From assembly GCF_017897595.1 (NCBI RefSeq), contig NZ_JAGKIK010000010.1, positions 1 to 64,000 on the forward strand: a DNA stretch of 64,000 bases, given 5' to 3'. Source of the stretch: Aquimarina sp. U1-2 (GTDB lineage: Bacteria > Bacteroidota > Bacteroidia > Flavobacteriales > Flavobacteriaceae). Shown here one piece after another: positions 35,401-44,186 of the stretch. The notes beneath the pieces were generated by a model. It ran no database searches. It worked only from the letters and a program-made list of their open reading frames with translations, and was not told the DNA's origin. The position numbers were made by a program, and so were the translations under genes. How positions within the stretch are numbered: the stretch's first letter is position 1; the number at the start of each line of letters is the position of its first letter.

Positions 35401-38014
35401 ATCCCGTAAAAACGACCCTTCTGCTGCAACCATGTTATTATTTTCAACAGATAAGAAAACGTACATCGTAGGAGAAAAAGCGATAATTATATTTCCATCT
35501 GGTGAAGCAGGTAGAGCACTTGTAACAGTAGAAAATGGAACCGAAGTATTGTCATCACAGTGGATTACACCCAAAAAGGGGCAAACCAAATTCGAATTAC
35601 CTATCGAGAGCGTGCACACTCCCAATGTGTTTATTCATATTACCTTACTTCAACCTCATGCTTCTACCGCAAATGATTTGCCCATTCGGTTATATGGCGT
35701 CGTCCCGATTACTGTAGAGGACCCCTCGACCAAAATACAACCACAATTAACAATGCCAGATGTTTTAAAGCCAGAAGAGCATATAACAATCAAAATAAAT
35801 GAAAAGCAAGGAAAACCGATGACGTATTCCATAGCTATTGTAGACGAGGGATTATTGGATTTAACACGATTTAAAACGCCCAATCCCTGGGAGAATTTTT
35901 ATGCCCGAGAAGCCTTGGGAGTGAAAACATGGGATATGTATGATGAGGTAATTGGCGCCTACGGCGGAAGTATTAATCAAGTCTTTAGTATTGGAGGTGA
36001 TGCTGAAGCTGGCGGAAGCAAAGTCAAAAAAGCCAATCGTTTTGAACCTATGGTCATTTACAAGGGTCCGTTTGAATTAGCTGCTGGTAAGACCCAAACG
36101 CACACTATCAAAATTCCAAAATATATTGGTGCTGTTCGAACCATGGTAATAGCCTCTAATGCTAATGAGGCCGCTTACGGAAGCACTGATAAAACTACTC
36201 CGGTTAGAAAACCACTAATGGTGCTAACCTCGGTACCCAGAAAAATCACCCCCGGCGAAAAAGTTACCATACCGGTTACCGTTTTTGCTATGGAAAAATC
36301 GGTAAAAAATGTTGAGGTAACGCTAAAGCCCAATAAAGGATTTAGAGTGATGGGTAAGACCCAAAAACGTCTTTCTTTTTTACAACCCGACGAGAAGATA
36401 ACCTACTTTGATATCGAAGTTTTAAATGGGGTATCAACAACGGTAATTGATGTGGTCGCCAGCAGTGGTAACGAAAAAGCATCGTATACTATTCCTATTG
36501 CTATCACCAACCCTAATCCTGTAACTACGGCGGTTACTTCACTTATTTTAGAGCCCAATAGCCAAAAAGAGATCAATTTTGAAGCATTCGGGGTGACGGC
36601 AAGCAATAGTGCTACTTTAGAGTTGTCATCACTACCTCCTATGAATTTTGAGAGTAGACTCGATTACCTAATTCGATATCCTCATGGTTGTGTAGAACAA
36701 ACCACCTCGGCTGCTTTTCCTCAGCTATATTTAGATGATATTTTTGAGATTTCTTCTGATCGGCAACTCAAAATTCAAAAAAACATTGAAGCTGCAATCA
36801 CGACGTTAAAGCGCTACATTCAACCAAACGGTGGTCTTTCTTATTGGCCTGGTCATAGTGAAACTGATGCCTGGGGGACTACTTACGCCGGCCATTTTTT
36901 ACTCGAGGCTAATAAAAAAGGATATATATTACCCTTGGGCTTCAAAAGTAACTGGATTACTTATCAACAACGGCAAGCCAAAAAATGGCGAAGCGGAGGT
37001 AACGATCTGGATCAAGCTTATAGGTTATATAGCTTGGCTCTGGCCGATAGTCCAGATTTAGCTTCTATGAATAGACTCAAAGAAATGTCAAATTTATCCA
37101 ATGATGCAAAATACAGACTAGCCCTAACGTATAGTCTAATTGGTCAGAAAACTGCAGCAGAGCGACTATTACATTCGGCCGCTATCAATTTTCAGCCAAA
37201 ATCAGACTATAGTGCTACCTATGGTTCGGCTCATCGCAATCGAGCTATGGCTTTAGAAACGCTGGTTATATTGGATCAAAAAGCAGCAGCTCAACAGGTA
37301 GCTGTTGAGCTTGCCAGCGCGTTGTCTTCAGAAAAATGGATGAGTACACAAACGACTTCGTATGCGCTTATGGCTATGGCAAGATATGCTATTTATGTTG
37401 GCGGAAAAGGAGTACAATCGACATATACATTGAATGGAGCAACCGCTACTGTAGCTACTCAAAAGGCTATGGCAACATCAGGCAGGCTTGCTATTCAGGA
37501 AAAAAATACATTACGTTTACAAAACAATAAAGATAATACAGTTTTTGTGCAACTTTTAAATAGTGGTATTTTGCCTGTTGGCGAAGAAAAAGTAATCCAG
37601 AATGATTTGAAGGCAATTGTTGATTACAAAGATCGGGGGGGTACAGTTATAAATCCGGCCCAACTTCATCAAGGAACCAATTTTGTTGCCGAAGTTACCG
37701 TTACGAATACATCAGATAATGTAATACGCGATATGGCAGTCACCGAAATCTTTCCATCGGGATGGGAAGTCGTAAACACCAGATTTACAGATTTTGGACC
37801 TTTTAAAGCTAACGAAGTTGAATATACCGATATTCGCGATGACCGAATCAATTTCTATTTCGACTTACAGCCTAAAGAAAGTAAAACAGTAACTGTTTTA
37901 TTAAATGCTTCTTACTTAGGTACGTATTATTTACCAGGTATTCAATGTGAAGCTATGTATGATCATAACTATAGTGTAAGAACAAAAGGAAAATGGATCG
38001 AGGTGGTACAGTAG
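32489..38014 (+). CDS. bacterial alpha-2-macroglobulin lipoprotein with thioester motif
   Basis: The 1841-residue protein has a lipoprotein signal (SNAC, Cys19). MG-type domains follow, including the MG2-like ADRPAFFAIAKSG and RGVWRPGDTLFLSFIL segments, then the A2M region (TMPDVLKPEEHITIKI onward). A terpenoid-cyclase-like thioester domain carries GCVEQTTSAAFPQLY with Cys1401 and Gln1404. The thioester motif is therefore intact, so it may trap attacking proteases covalently. The next gene in the same direction is PBP1C, the classic A2M-PbpC pairing thought to protect and repair the cell envelope. Confidence 0.92.
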   Translation: MLLHRILLLICIVFISNACKKKDTETIAAENASELHKYQEYVSDVSSGTISVSENVYIVLRRPISGWNDGQELAQNLFQVSPRVKGKVIAVNNRTISFQPEKAFDQDTHYTFTVALKDIVKELPDDLADEFVFSVQTIKQQFSIRINNLQSYTKDWQYIDGTITTSDQLQFSVAKNLVQATQKGKRIAVNFNETISKGKQFSFRIDSIRRFDEDSEITVKWSGKSFTIDTEGSEVLPVPGKDNFSVLHIAVVNDDKQYVAINFTDPLKKNQDLQGLVTLSGIKDLKYTIDGNVLKVFPKKELKGTAEIKIFQGIRSVNDYKLRNTYTETIAFEQPKPEVRLLQNGVILPTSDQLKFNFEAVNLRAVEVQIIKVFENNILQFLQNNNLNGNSNIRSVGRPIAKKLINLRENASLNLSKWNAFSIDLEEIITPDPGAIYRLELNYRKSYSLYPCDGQNADDTSIQELTKNYDEETESSFWDSSQYYYDNYEGYTWQERDNPCSQSYYRDRKVGANIVASNLGVIVKKGLNHSYAITVNDIITTRPVPDATITFYNYQQQKMSVVTTDSDGMSVFDADRPAFFAIAKSGKQQTYVKLNDGNALSVSKFDVSGVRLQKGIKGFIFGERGVWRPGDTLFLSFILNDKANPLPKNHPVKFELRDPYGKIVHQETKTQGTTNFYKFVTQTSNQAPTGNWQAKVKVGGASFTKSLKIETIKPNRLKIKTTFDNDLLEANTAIKGNLEVLWLHGAVAKNLKADIHARFVASKTSFKDFSGYIFDDPTRRFKSEEQEVFTGKISNTGNANFRITPILQNKAAGMLNASFITKVYENGGDFSTDVISKLYSPYQTYVGISIPKGDKARGMLLTDTQHTFDVVTVDEKGTPKSVKDLEVYIYKVDWRWWWDTSEDNLSSYNRGSYHNEVFKTKVTTNAAGKANFNFELKYPEWGRYLVRVIDPNGGHATGKTIYIDWPGWAGKSRKNDPSAATMLLFSTDKKTYIVGEKAIIIFPSGEAGRALVTVENGTEVLSSQWITPKKGQTKFELPIESVHTPNVFIHITLLQPHASTANDLPIRLYGVVPITVEDPSTKIQPQLTMPDVLKPEEHITIKINEKQGKPMTYSIAIVDEGLLDLTRFKTPNPWENFYAREALGVKTWDMYDEVIGAYGGSINQVFSIGGDAEAGGSKVKKANRFEPMVIYKGPFELAAGKTQTHTIKIPKYIGAVRTMVIASNANEAAYGSTDKTTPVRKPLMVLTSVPRKITPGEKVTIPVTVFAMEKSVKNVEVTLKPNKGFRVMGKTQKRLSFLQPDEKITYFDIEVLNGVSTTVIDVVASSGNEKASYTIPIAITNPNPVTTAVTSLILEPNSQKEINFEAFGVTASNSATLELSSLPPMNFESRLDYLIRYPHGCVEQTTSAAFPQLYLDDIFEISSDRQLKIQKNIEAAITTLKRYIQPNGGLSYWPGHSETDAWGTTYAGHFLLEANKKGYILPLGFKSNWITYQQRQAKKWRSGGNDLDQAYRLYSLALADSPDLASMNRLKEMSNLSNDAKYRLALTYSLIGQKTAAERLLHSAAINFQPKSDYSATYGSAHRNRAMALETLVILDQKAAAQQVAVELASALSSEKWMSTQTTSYALMAMARYAIYVGGKGVQSTYTLNGATATVATQKAMATSGRLAIQEKNTLRLQNNKDNTVFVQLLNSGILPVGEEKVIQNDLKAIVDYKDRGGTVINPAQLHQGTNFVAEVTVTNTSDNVIRDMAVTEIFPSGWEVVNTRFTDFGPFKANEVEYTDIRDDRINFYFDLQPKESKTVTVLLNASYLGTYYLPGIQCEAMYDHNYSVRTKGKWIEVVQ

Positions 38015-38104
38015 TATGATTAATGGTTTTAAGTTCTGAAATTATAGTAATAAAAAGACTTCTATTGTACAGGGGCTGGTCCTTATGGAATTTACAAATG
38101 AAAA

Positions 38105-40459
38105 ATGAATTGGAGAAAAATATACAAGTTCATAACCATACGATCTATAGGCTTTACTGCTACTGCAGTACTATTAATTGGCTATTATTTTGTGCTTCCT
38201 AAACCCCTATTTAATGATCCTACGGCTACGGTCTTAGAATCAAATGAAGGAGAACTTTTGGGAGCAAAAATCGCTACAGATGGGCAATGGCGTTTTCCAG
38301 AAACCGATAGTGTGCCTTTTAAATTCAAAAAATGCATCCTTGCCTTTGAGGATCAGCAATTTTACTATCACCCTGGCTACAATCCCGTTTCGATAGTTAA
38401 AGCATTGATACAAAATGGCAAAGCTGGTAAAATTGTTAGGGGCGGCAGCACGATCACACAACAAGTCATACGCCTGGCAAGAAAAGGTAAAAAACGAACC
38501 TTTACCGAAAAATTTTGGGAACTTATCCTAGCGACACGTTTAGAACTAAGCACTTCTAAAGAAAATATTCTCAAACTTTATGCATCGCATGCTCCCTTTG
38601 GAGGTAATGTGGTGGGGATTGACATGGCGGCATGGCGATATTTTGGATTACCGGCACATCAACTTTCCTGGGCAGAACATGCGACTCTAGCGGTATTACC
38701 CAATGCTCCATCACTAATTTATCCGGGAAAAAATAAAGAAATTCTTAAAAAAAAAAGAGACAAACTCCTGCAAAAACTTTTGAGAAAGCAAATAATTGAT
38801 TCGCTAACATTTACTCTGGCAATTGCCGAGGCACTACCTGTTAAACCTTATCCTCTTCCGCAAACAGCACCACATGTTGTAGAACAATTGGCCAAAAAGT
38901 ATCCCGGTGAGAGCGTTAAAACAACAATTCATTCAGCATTACAAAAACAAATCAATCAGGTAGTTAAACAACATTATGAAACGCTTCGTCAAAATGAAGT
39001 GTATAACATGGCGGTTTTAGTGATTGATGTGGCTACTCGCGAGGTGATGAGCTATGTAGGAAATTCACCAACTGATGCTCATCATCAAAAAGCAGTAGAT
39101 ATTGTTCAGGCTAATCGAAGTACAGGAAGTACCTTAAAGCCACTTTTGTATGCAGCTATGATGGATAAAGGTGAGTTATTACCTACGCAATTGGTTTCAG
39201 ATATTCCTACCGTGATTGCGGGATATCACCCCAAAAACTTTGATAAGCGTTACAGTGGTGTTGTACCTGCAAATCATGCATTGGCAAGATCATTAAATGT
39301 ACCTGCAGTGCGTCTATTGCAAGAATATGGTTTATCGAGATTTAGAGAAGAAATAAAGGTCTATGATATTAAGGGCATCCAAAATACTGCAGCTCATTAT
39401 GGGTTGTCATTGATTGTTGGGGGCGCTGAAGGTAGTTTATGGGATCTTTGCAAAACGTATGCAGGTTTAGCTGGAATTGTAAATCACTACCAAAGCACTT
39501 CTGGCAGCTATTATCAAAATGAATTCATACCACCCATATTAGTAGCTCAAACAAAAGCAGATTTTGGGAAAAAAATACAACAAAAACCAATATTAGGAGC
39601 AGGAAGCGTTTGGCTTACCTTAGAAGCCATGAAAAAAGTAAACCGCCCCGAAGGTGACGAAGCTTGGGAGTTTTATGATTCTTCTCGAAAAATCGCATGG
39701 AAAACCGGAACAAGTTTCGGGAACCGTGATGCCTGGGCTATAGGAATTAGTAAAAAACATGTGGTTGGCATTTGGATCGGTAACGCCGATGGGGAAGGGC
39801 GCCCGCAGCTAACAGGTCTTAACGCTGCGGCACCGGTATTGTTTGATATATTTAACCTATTACCTAGAACTGAATGGTTTTCAATCCCATATGATGACCT
39901 AAATCAGGTCGAGGTTTGTAAACAGAGTGGTTTTTTGGCTGGGAAGCATTGCAAAGGTGAACATATACTAGTGCCCGTTACTGCAGTGAGCAACAAGTTA
40001 TGTCCTTTTCATCAATTAGTGCATTTGGATGAATCTAAAACGTATCGGGTGAATTCATCATGCGAATCTGTTACGGCTATGATTCATCAACCTTGGTTTG
40101 TGCTGCCTCCGTTGCAAGGGTATTATTTTAAGATGAACAATGCTCAATATCAACCTTTACCACCGTATCATCCGGATTGTTCTTGGGAAGCCGAAACCAA
40201 AATGGATTTTATATTTCCCAAAGCGAATAGTACTGTGTACTTACCTAAAGGCTTTGATGGAAAAACAAATGCTGTTGTACTCAAAGTGGTACATACAAAT
40301 TCTGAAGCAAGCCTATATTGGTATCTCGATACAACTTTTATAGGAACTACCAAACAATTTCATGAAATGCCCATTGCACCAGAACCAGGAACATACCTCG
40401 TTACAGTGTTAGACGAACAGGGTAATGAATTAAAACGTATGATTGAGATTAAGAAATAA
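38105..40459 (+). CDS. pbpC: penicillin-binding protein 1C (bifunctional)
   Basis: The 784-residue protein has an N-terminal transmembrane anchor (about 10-30). A glycosyltransferase 51 domain follows, with the catalytic Glu82 in LAFEDQQFYYHPG and the block GGSTITQQVIRLAR. The transpeptidase domain has the SxxK motif STLK (Ser342-Lys345) and KTGTSFG (Lys533). A PBP1C-specific C-terminal domain with several cysteines and a beta-sandwich end follows. It polymerises and crosslinks peptidoglycan and is located 90 bp after the A2M gene. Confidence 0.94.
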   Translation: MNWRKIYKFITIRSIGFTATAVLLIGYYFVLPKPLFNDPTATVLESNEGELLGAKIATDGQWRFPETDSVPFKFKKCILAFEDQQFYYHPGYNPVSIVKALIQNGKAGKIVRGGSTITQQVIRLARKGKKRTFTEKFWELILATRLELSTSKENILKLYASHAPFGGNVVGIDMAAWRYFGLPAHQLSWAEHATLAVLPNAPSLIYPGKNKEILKKKRDKLLQKLLRKQIIDSLTFTLAIAEALPVKPYPLPQTAPHVVEQLAKKYPGESVKTTIHSALQKQINQVVKQHYETLRQNEVYNMAVLVIDVATREVMSYVGNSPTDAHHQKAVDIVQANRSTGSTLKPLLYAAMMDKGELLPTQLVSDIPTVIAGYHPKNFDKRYSGVVPANHALARSLNVPAVRLLQEYGLSRFREEIKVYDIKGIQNTAAHYGLSLIVGGAEGSLWDLCKTYAGLAGIVNHYQSTSGSYYQNEFIPPILVAQTKADFGKKIQQKPILGAGSVWLTLEAMKKVNRPEGDEAWEFYDSSRKIAWKTGTSFGNRDAWAIGISKKHVVGIWIGNADGEGRPQLTGLNAAAPVLFDIFNLLPRTEWFSIPYDDLNQVEVCKQSGFLAGKHCKGEHILVPVTAVSNKLCPFHQLVHLDESKTYRVNSSCESVTAMIHQPWFVLPPLQGYYFKMNNAQYQPLPPYHPDCSWEAETKMDFIFPKANSTVYLPKGFDGKTNAVVLKVVHTNSEASLYWYLDTTFIGTTKQFHEMPIAPEPGTYLVTVLDEQGNELKRMIEIKK

Positions 40460-40588
40460 ATTGATTATCCATTAGTATACCTAAAATTTAACTGAGAAGT
40501 CATGCTGAATACTGAAACGAGTTCAGCACAGGCTCGTTTCAGTATTCAGCTTGACGCAAACCGTTTCGATTAAATTATGGATATTCGT
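40460..40588. repeat. dispersed palindromic element, copy B
   Basis: It starts right after the pbpC stop. Its ends match copy A at 31031-31186. Its middle is an almost perfect hairpin: GCTGAATACTGAAACGAG (about 40504-40521) with its complement CTCGTTTCAGTATTCAGC (about 40532-40549). As a transcribed structure it could also act as the pbpC terminator. Confidence 0.7.
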
Positions 40589-40686
40589 AAAAAATAATAG
40601 CGCTACCCCTCTATATCTCCCTCAAAGGGAGACTTTCTTCTGTTTTTCTCTAAAAAAGATACCACAATGTAGCTAAATCTTTTGCA

Positions 40687-41154
40687 TCACCATGTAGCAT
40701 AAGGTGTTTTACTAAGTTGAGAATTATAATATTTTGGATCACCTGTGACTTCTTTTCCAAGCCAATCTGGCGATACAAAAGGTTCGTTTTCATCAGTTAA
40801 TTCTATTTCTGCGAGAATCAAACCATTATTTTCACCTAGAAATTGATCAACTTCAATCGTGTGTTTACCCGACGGAATTTCAAAACGTATTTTTTCTATT
40901 ACTCCGGGCTCACAAATTTTTAATAATTGTGCTGCATCGTTTCTGGTAATTTCTTTCTCCCATTCAAACCTGGAAATGCCTGATGAGTTTCCGATGCCTT
41001 TTACGGTAATAAATGCTTTTTCTCTTTGTATTCTAATTCTAACGGTTCGATTGGGATTGGTGTTCAAGAACCCTTGTACAATACGATAATTGTTTATAGA
41101 TTCTGAAATAAAAGCTTCTGAAGTTACTAGAAATTTACGTTCTATTTCGATCAT
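40687..41154 (-). CDS. CYTH-domain protein
   Basis: The 155-residue protein starts MIEIERKFLV, the EXEXK motif of the CYTH superfamily. It continues with basic residues in TVRIRIQREKAFITVKG and acidic residues in LILAEIELTDEN. CYTH enzymes act on triphosphate compounds (thiamine triphosphate, inorganic triphosphate, or class IV adenylate cyclases). The specific substrate cannot be assigned. Located next to an NAD(P)-binding protein but with a separate gap. Confidence 0.92.
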   Translation of the reverse strand: MIEIERKFLVTSEAFISESINNYRIVQGFLNTNPNRTVRIRIQREKAFITVKGIGNSSGISRFEWEKEITRNDAAQLLKICEPGVIEKIRFEIPSGKHTIEVDQFLGENNGLILAEIELTDENEPFVSPDWLGKEVTGDPKYYNSQLSKTPYATW

Positions 41155-41237
41155 AAAGATTATTTTTTGGTTTGATAATTGGTATAAAATGCCCTAAAGT
41201 TGTTCGCTACCGAAGAATGCAATTCACCGGGATAATG

Positions 41238-41903
41238 CTACTTTTGATACTTTGAAATTTGTTTAAGCTCATCAGATTCGATCCGCAGATTGCTACATTT
41301 GTTATTAGCCAACCAAATCATAGCAGAAACGATTGTTTCAGGAGGTATCATTCGATATTTCTTTAGGGCTCCAATGAGTAAGGGTTGAATGACTTTCATC
41401 ATAATTTTAAAGAGGTATTCACCTAATCTCTTTTCAGTTCTTGAACCCCCAATAAGCGATGGCTGAAGAATGTGAGTTTTAGGAAGGTGTAAGGCGATAA
41501 TAGCATTTTCCATTTTTCCCTTGGTTCGATTATAAAAAATAGCACTTTCAGGATGAGCGCCAAGTGCTGATATAACGATAAACGTTGGAATACCATTTAC
41601 TTTGCATAGCTGTGCTGCATTTACTGGGATCCCATAATCAATTTTATAATACAATTCTTGGTCAGGAGTTTTGGCTTTAGTAGTTCCGATACAGCAAAAA
41701 ACTTCATCGGCTACAAAGTGATCGGCATACTCCTTTAATTTCAAAAGATCGATGATATGCTCTTCTATTTTTGGATTAGAAATAGGCACACGCTGTCTCG
41801 AAAAAAGTTTAATTTTTGCATATCGTTCATCATGTAATAATTGCTGTAATAAGATGCCTCCGGTAAGACCGGTGGCTCCAAGGATGATTGCTGTTTTCAA
41901 CAT
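41238..41903 (-). CDS. NAD(P)H-binding oxidoreductase (atypical SDR, HTATIP2-like)
   Basis: The 221-residue protein has an N-terminal Rossmann motif, TAIILGATGLTGGILLQQLL. The Tyr of the SDR family lies in SAIFYNRTKGKME, and LQPSLIGGSRTEKRLGEYLF follows. This resembles the TIP30/HTATIP2 branch of NAD(P)-binding proteins. Role unknown. Confidence 0.82.
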   Translation of the reverse strand: MLKTAIILGATGLTGGILLQQLLHDERYAKIKLFSRQRVPISNPKIEEHIIDLLKLKEYADHFVADEVFCCIGTTKAKTPDQELYYKIDYGIPVNAAQLCKVNGIPTFIVISALGAHPESAIFYNRTKGKMENAIIALHLPKTHILQPSLIGGSRTEKRLGEYLFKIMMKVIQPLLIGALKKYRMIPPETIVSAMIWLANNKCSNLRIESDELKQISKYQK

Positions 41904-41981
41904 TTTTGACCGATTTGTAGATAAAGGTATAAAAGTGACGTATTAGTTTAAGAAAAGAAGCCATAAATTTGTAAAAGAATA

Positions 41982-43103
41982 ATGATTTGGTTGGAAAACT
42001 CTGATTCACATAGAAAAATTATCCACGTCGATATGGATGCCTTTTATGCCTCGGTAGAGCAACTCGATAATCCCGAATTGAAAGGGAAACCCTTGGCGGT
42101 AGGGGGAGGCTCAAAAAGAGGGGTGGTAAGCGCGGCCAGTTATGAAGCTCGGGCTTTTGGTGTACGATCTGCTATGCCAGGTTTTACCGCTAAAAAATTG
42201 TGTCCTGATCTTATCTTTGTTCGTCCTAGATTTGATCGATACAAAGAAATTTCATTAAAAATTCGCAAGATATTCTACCACTTTACAGATCTTGTAGAAC
42301 CCTTGTCACTTGATGAAGCCTATCTCGATGTTACTAAGAACAAAAAAGGAAATCCTAGTGCCACATTAATTGCCCAGGAGATTAGGAGACAAATTTTCGA
42401 CGAATTGGGTCTTACTGCTTCGGCCGGGATATCAATTAATAAATTTATTGCCAAAGTCGCTAGTGATTATAATAAACCAAATGGTCAAAAAACTGTAAAT
42501 CCTGAGGAGGTGATCACGTTTTTGGAGGCGTTGGATGTTAAAAAGTTCTACGGAGTCGGTAAAGTAACTCAAGCCAAAATGTATGCCATGGGTATTTATA
42601 CGGGTAATGACCTTAAAGCAAAATCAGAAGAGTTTTTGACAGCACATTTTGGTAAGGCCGGCAGGCATTATTATCGCATTGTACGAGGTATTCACCTTAG
42701 CGAAGTAAAGCCTAATCGAGAGCGTAAATCTTTGGCAGCCGAGCGAACCTTTAGCGAGAACATTGCCTCAGAGATTTATATGTTGGAGCGATTAGAAAGC
42801 ATTGCCGAAGAACTACAAAAGCGATTAAAAAACAATAAGGTATCAGGAAGAACGGTTACCTTAAAAATCAAATACAGTGATTTTACCATACAAACGCGTA
42901 GTAAAACATTGCCCTATTTTATAAGCGACGCCAGGATACTTTTAGAAACGGCAAAAGAACTGTTATATCAAGAAAAGATGAAAAATTCTGTACGACTACT
43001 CGGGATTTCACTTTCTAATTTAAATACAGGGCAAATACCATTAAAAGAGAAAAAGAAAAAGAAAAATGAATTTGAAGTGGTGCAACTTAGGTTTGATTTT
43101 TAA
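41982..43103 (+). CDS. dinB: DNA polymerase IV (Y-family)
   Basis: The 373-residue protein has the Y-family catalytic motifs HVDMDAFYASVEQ and SLDEAYLDVT. The finger motif is SYEARAFGVRSAMP, and a helix-hairpin-helix/little finger region follows (VGKVTQAKMYAMGI). The tail is lysine-rich and then ends VVQLRFDF, similar to a beta-clamp binding end. It is an error-prone translesion polymerase. A TAAATTTG -7 box at 41964-41971 leaves a very short leader. Confidence 0.95.
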   Translation: MIWLENSDSHRKIIHVDMDAFYASVEQLDNPELKGKPLAVGGGSKRGVVSAASYEARAFGVRSAMPGFTAKKLCPDLIFVRPRFDRYKEISLKIRKIFYHFTDLVEPLSLDEAYLDVTKNKKGNPSATLIAQEIRRQIFDELGLTASAGISINKFIAKVASDYNKPNGQKTVNPEEVITFLEALDVKKFYGVGKVTQAKMYAMGIYTGNDLKAKSEEFLTAHFGKAGRHYYRIVRGIHLSEVKPNRERKSLAAERTFSENIASEIYMLERLESIAEELQKRLKNNKVSGRTVTLKIKYSDFTIQTRSKTLPYFISDARILLETAKELLYQEKMKNSVRLLGISLSNLNTGQIPLKEKKKKKNEFEVVQLRFDF

Positions 43104-43131
43104 TTTAATTTCGTCTATCCTTTTTAGGTTA

Positions 43132-43311
43132 TCAGTCGTCTTTACAATGTAAAACCGTAGAACGTATTTTCTTGCCAATTGACGTCGGACTTGCTTTGAA
43201 ATCTAGAAATCCATTCAATAGAATAATGGCACTATATTGCCGTGCGATCAAACTCATCGAAGTAAAAAATGTCGTAGAAATACTTGGAAGTTTAGAATCA
43301 ATAGTCTTCAT
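43132..43311 (-). pseudogene. methionine aminotransferase relic, N-terminal ~59 codons
   Basis: The minus-strand translation begins MKTIDSKLPSISTTFFTSM and goes on through an AIILLNGFLDFKASP stretch. It parallels the N-terminus of PLP-dependent methionine aminotransferases (pattern SKLP-x-x-x-TT-x-F-T-x-M, then AINLSQGFPDF). Key residues are changed (LSQGFPDF to LLNGFLDF) and the sequence stops after ~59 codons. The rest of the ~380-residue protein is absent, so it is a decayed fragment between dinB and sdhC. Confidence 0.65.
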
Positions 43312-43456
43312 GGTTCAAATTTACTATATTTCCTAAGAGAACATGGTTTTTTGTTTAAGTTTGAAGGTTGATTTCCAACGATTTCAAAATAAAACATAAA
43401 CAAAATATAGCTCTTTTTTAAATTCATTATAAATACGAGATAAACAGATTAAAATG

Positions 43457-43487
43457 TTGGTAAAAAGGTACATGAGCCTTACTTTTG
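43457..43487 (+). promoter_or_regulatory. promoter of the sdhCAB operon
   Basis: A TTG at 43457-43459 and TACTTTTG at 43480-43487, spaced by 20 nt, match the Bacteroidota -33/-7 consensus well. The sdhC ATG follows 28 nt later. Confidence 0.65.
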
Positions 43488-43515
43488 TTGTGCGAAATTT
43501 TAAACATTTTAAATA

Positions 43516-44175
43516 ATGGGTGGATTGATAAAATCATCAATAGCTAGAAAAGTTGCCATGGCACTTTCGGGACTTTTCTTAGTATTTTTCTTATTACAAC
43601 ATTTCAGTATCAATTTTACATCAGTTTTTAGTCCAGATTTGTTTAACGAGCTTTCTCATTTTATGGGAACTAACCCTATCGTTCAATTTGTATTGCAACC
43701 GATTTTAATCTTTGCAGTCGTTTTTCATTTTGTTATGGGTTTTATATTAGAAGTTCAAAACAATAAAGCCAGAGCTGTAAAATATGCCAAATATAACGGA
43801 GGCGCTAATGCACCATGGGTGTCTAGGAATATGATCTATTCGGGATTGGTAGTATTAGCATTTCTAGGATTACATTTTTACGACTTTTGGGTGCCTGAGA
43901 TCGTGTACAAATACATTGAGACGAATCCAGAGGTACCTACGCGATACTACGAAGAATTATTGCACAAATTTGAAAGTCCGATCCGAACTGGATTGTATGT
44001 GCTTTCTTTTGTTTTTTTAGCCCTGCACTTGTGGCATGGTTTTGCATCGTCTTTCCAGTCTGTTGGATTTAACAATAAGTATTCTGAAGGATTGACCAAG
44101 TTTGCCAAAGCATTTGCAGTGCTTATCCCTCTTGGCTTTGTGGCGATTGCTGTTATTCATTATTTTAATCATTAA
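43516..44175 (+). CDS. sdhC: succinate dehydrogenase cytochrome b subunit
   Basis: The 219-residue membrane protein has five hydrophobic helices, with conserved His residues in [31 protein letters not shown] and [13 protein letters not shown], which fit di-heme ligation in B-type quinone reductases. A single large subunit replaces the SdhC/SdhD pair. First gene of sdhC-sdhA-sdhB. Confidence 0.95.
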   Translation: MGGLIKSSIARKVAMALSGLFLVFFLLQHFSINFTSVFSPDLFNELSHFMGTNPIVQFVLQPILIFAVVFHFVMGFILEVQNNKARAVKYAKYNGGANAPWVSRNMIYSGLVVLAFLGLHFYDFWVPEIVYKYIETNPEVPTRYYEELLHKFESPIRTGLYVLSFVFLALHLWHGFASSFQSVGFNNKYSEGLTKFAKAFAVLIPLGFVAIAVIHYFNH

Positions 44176-44186
44176 AAACCACTATT

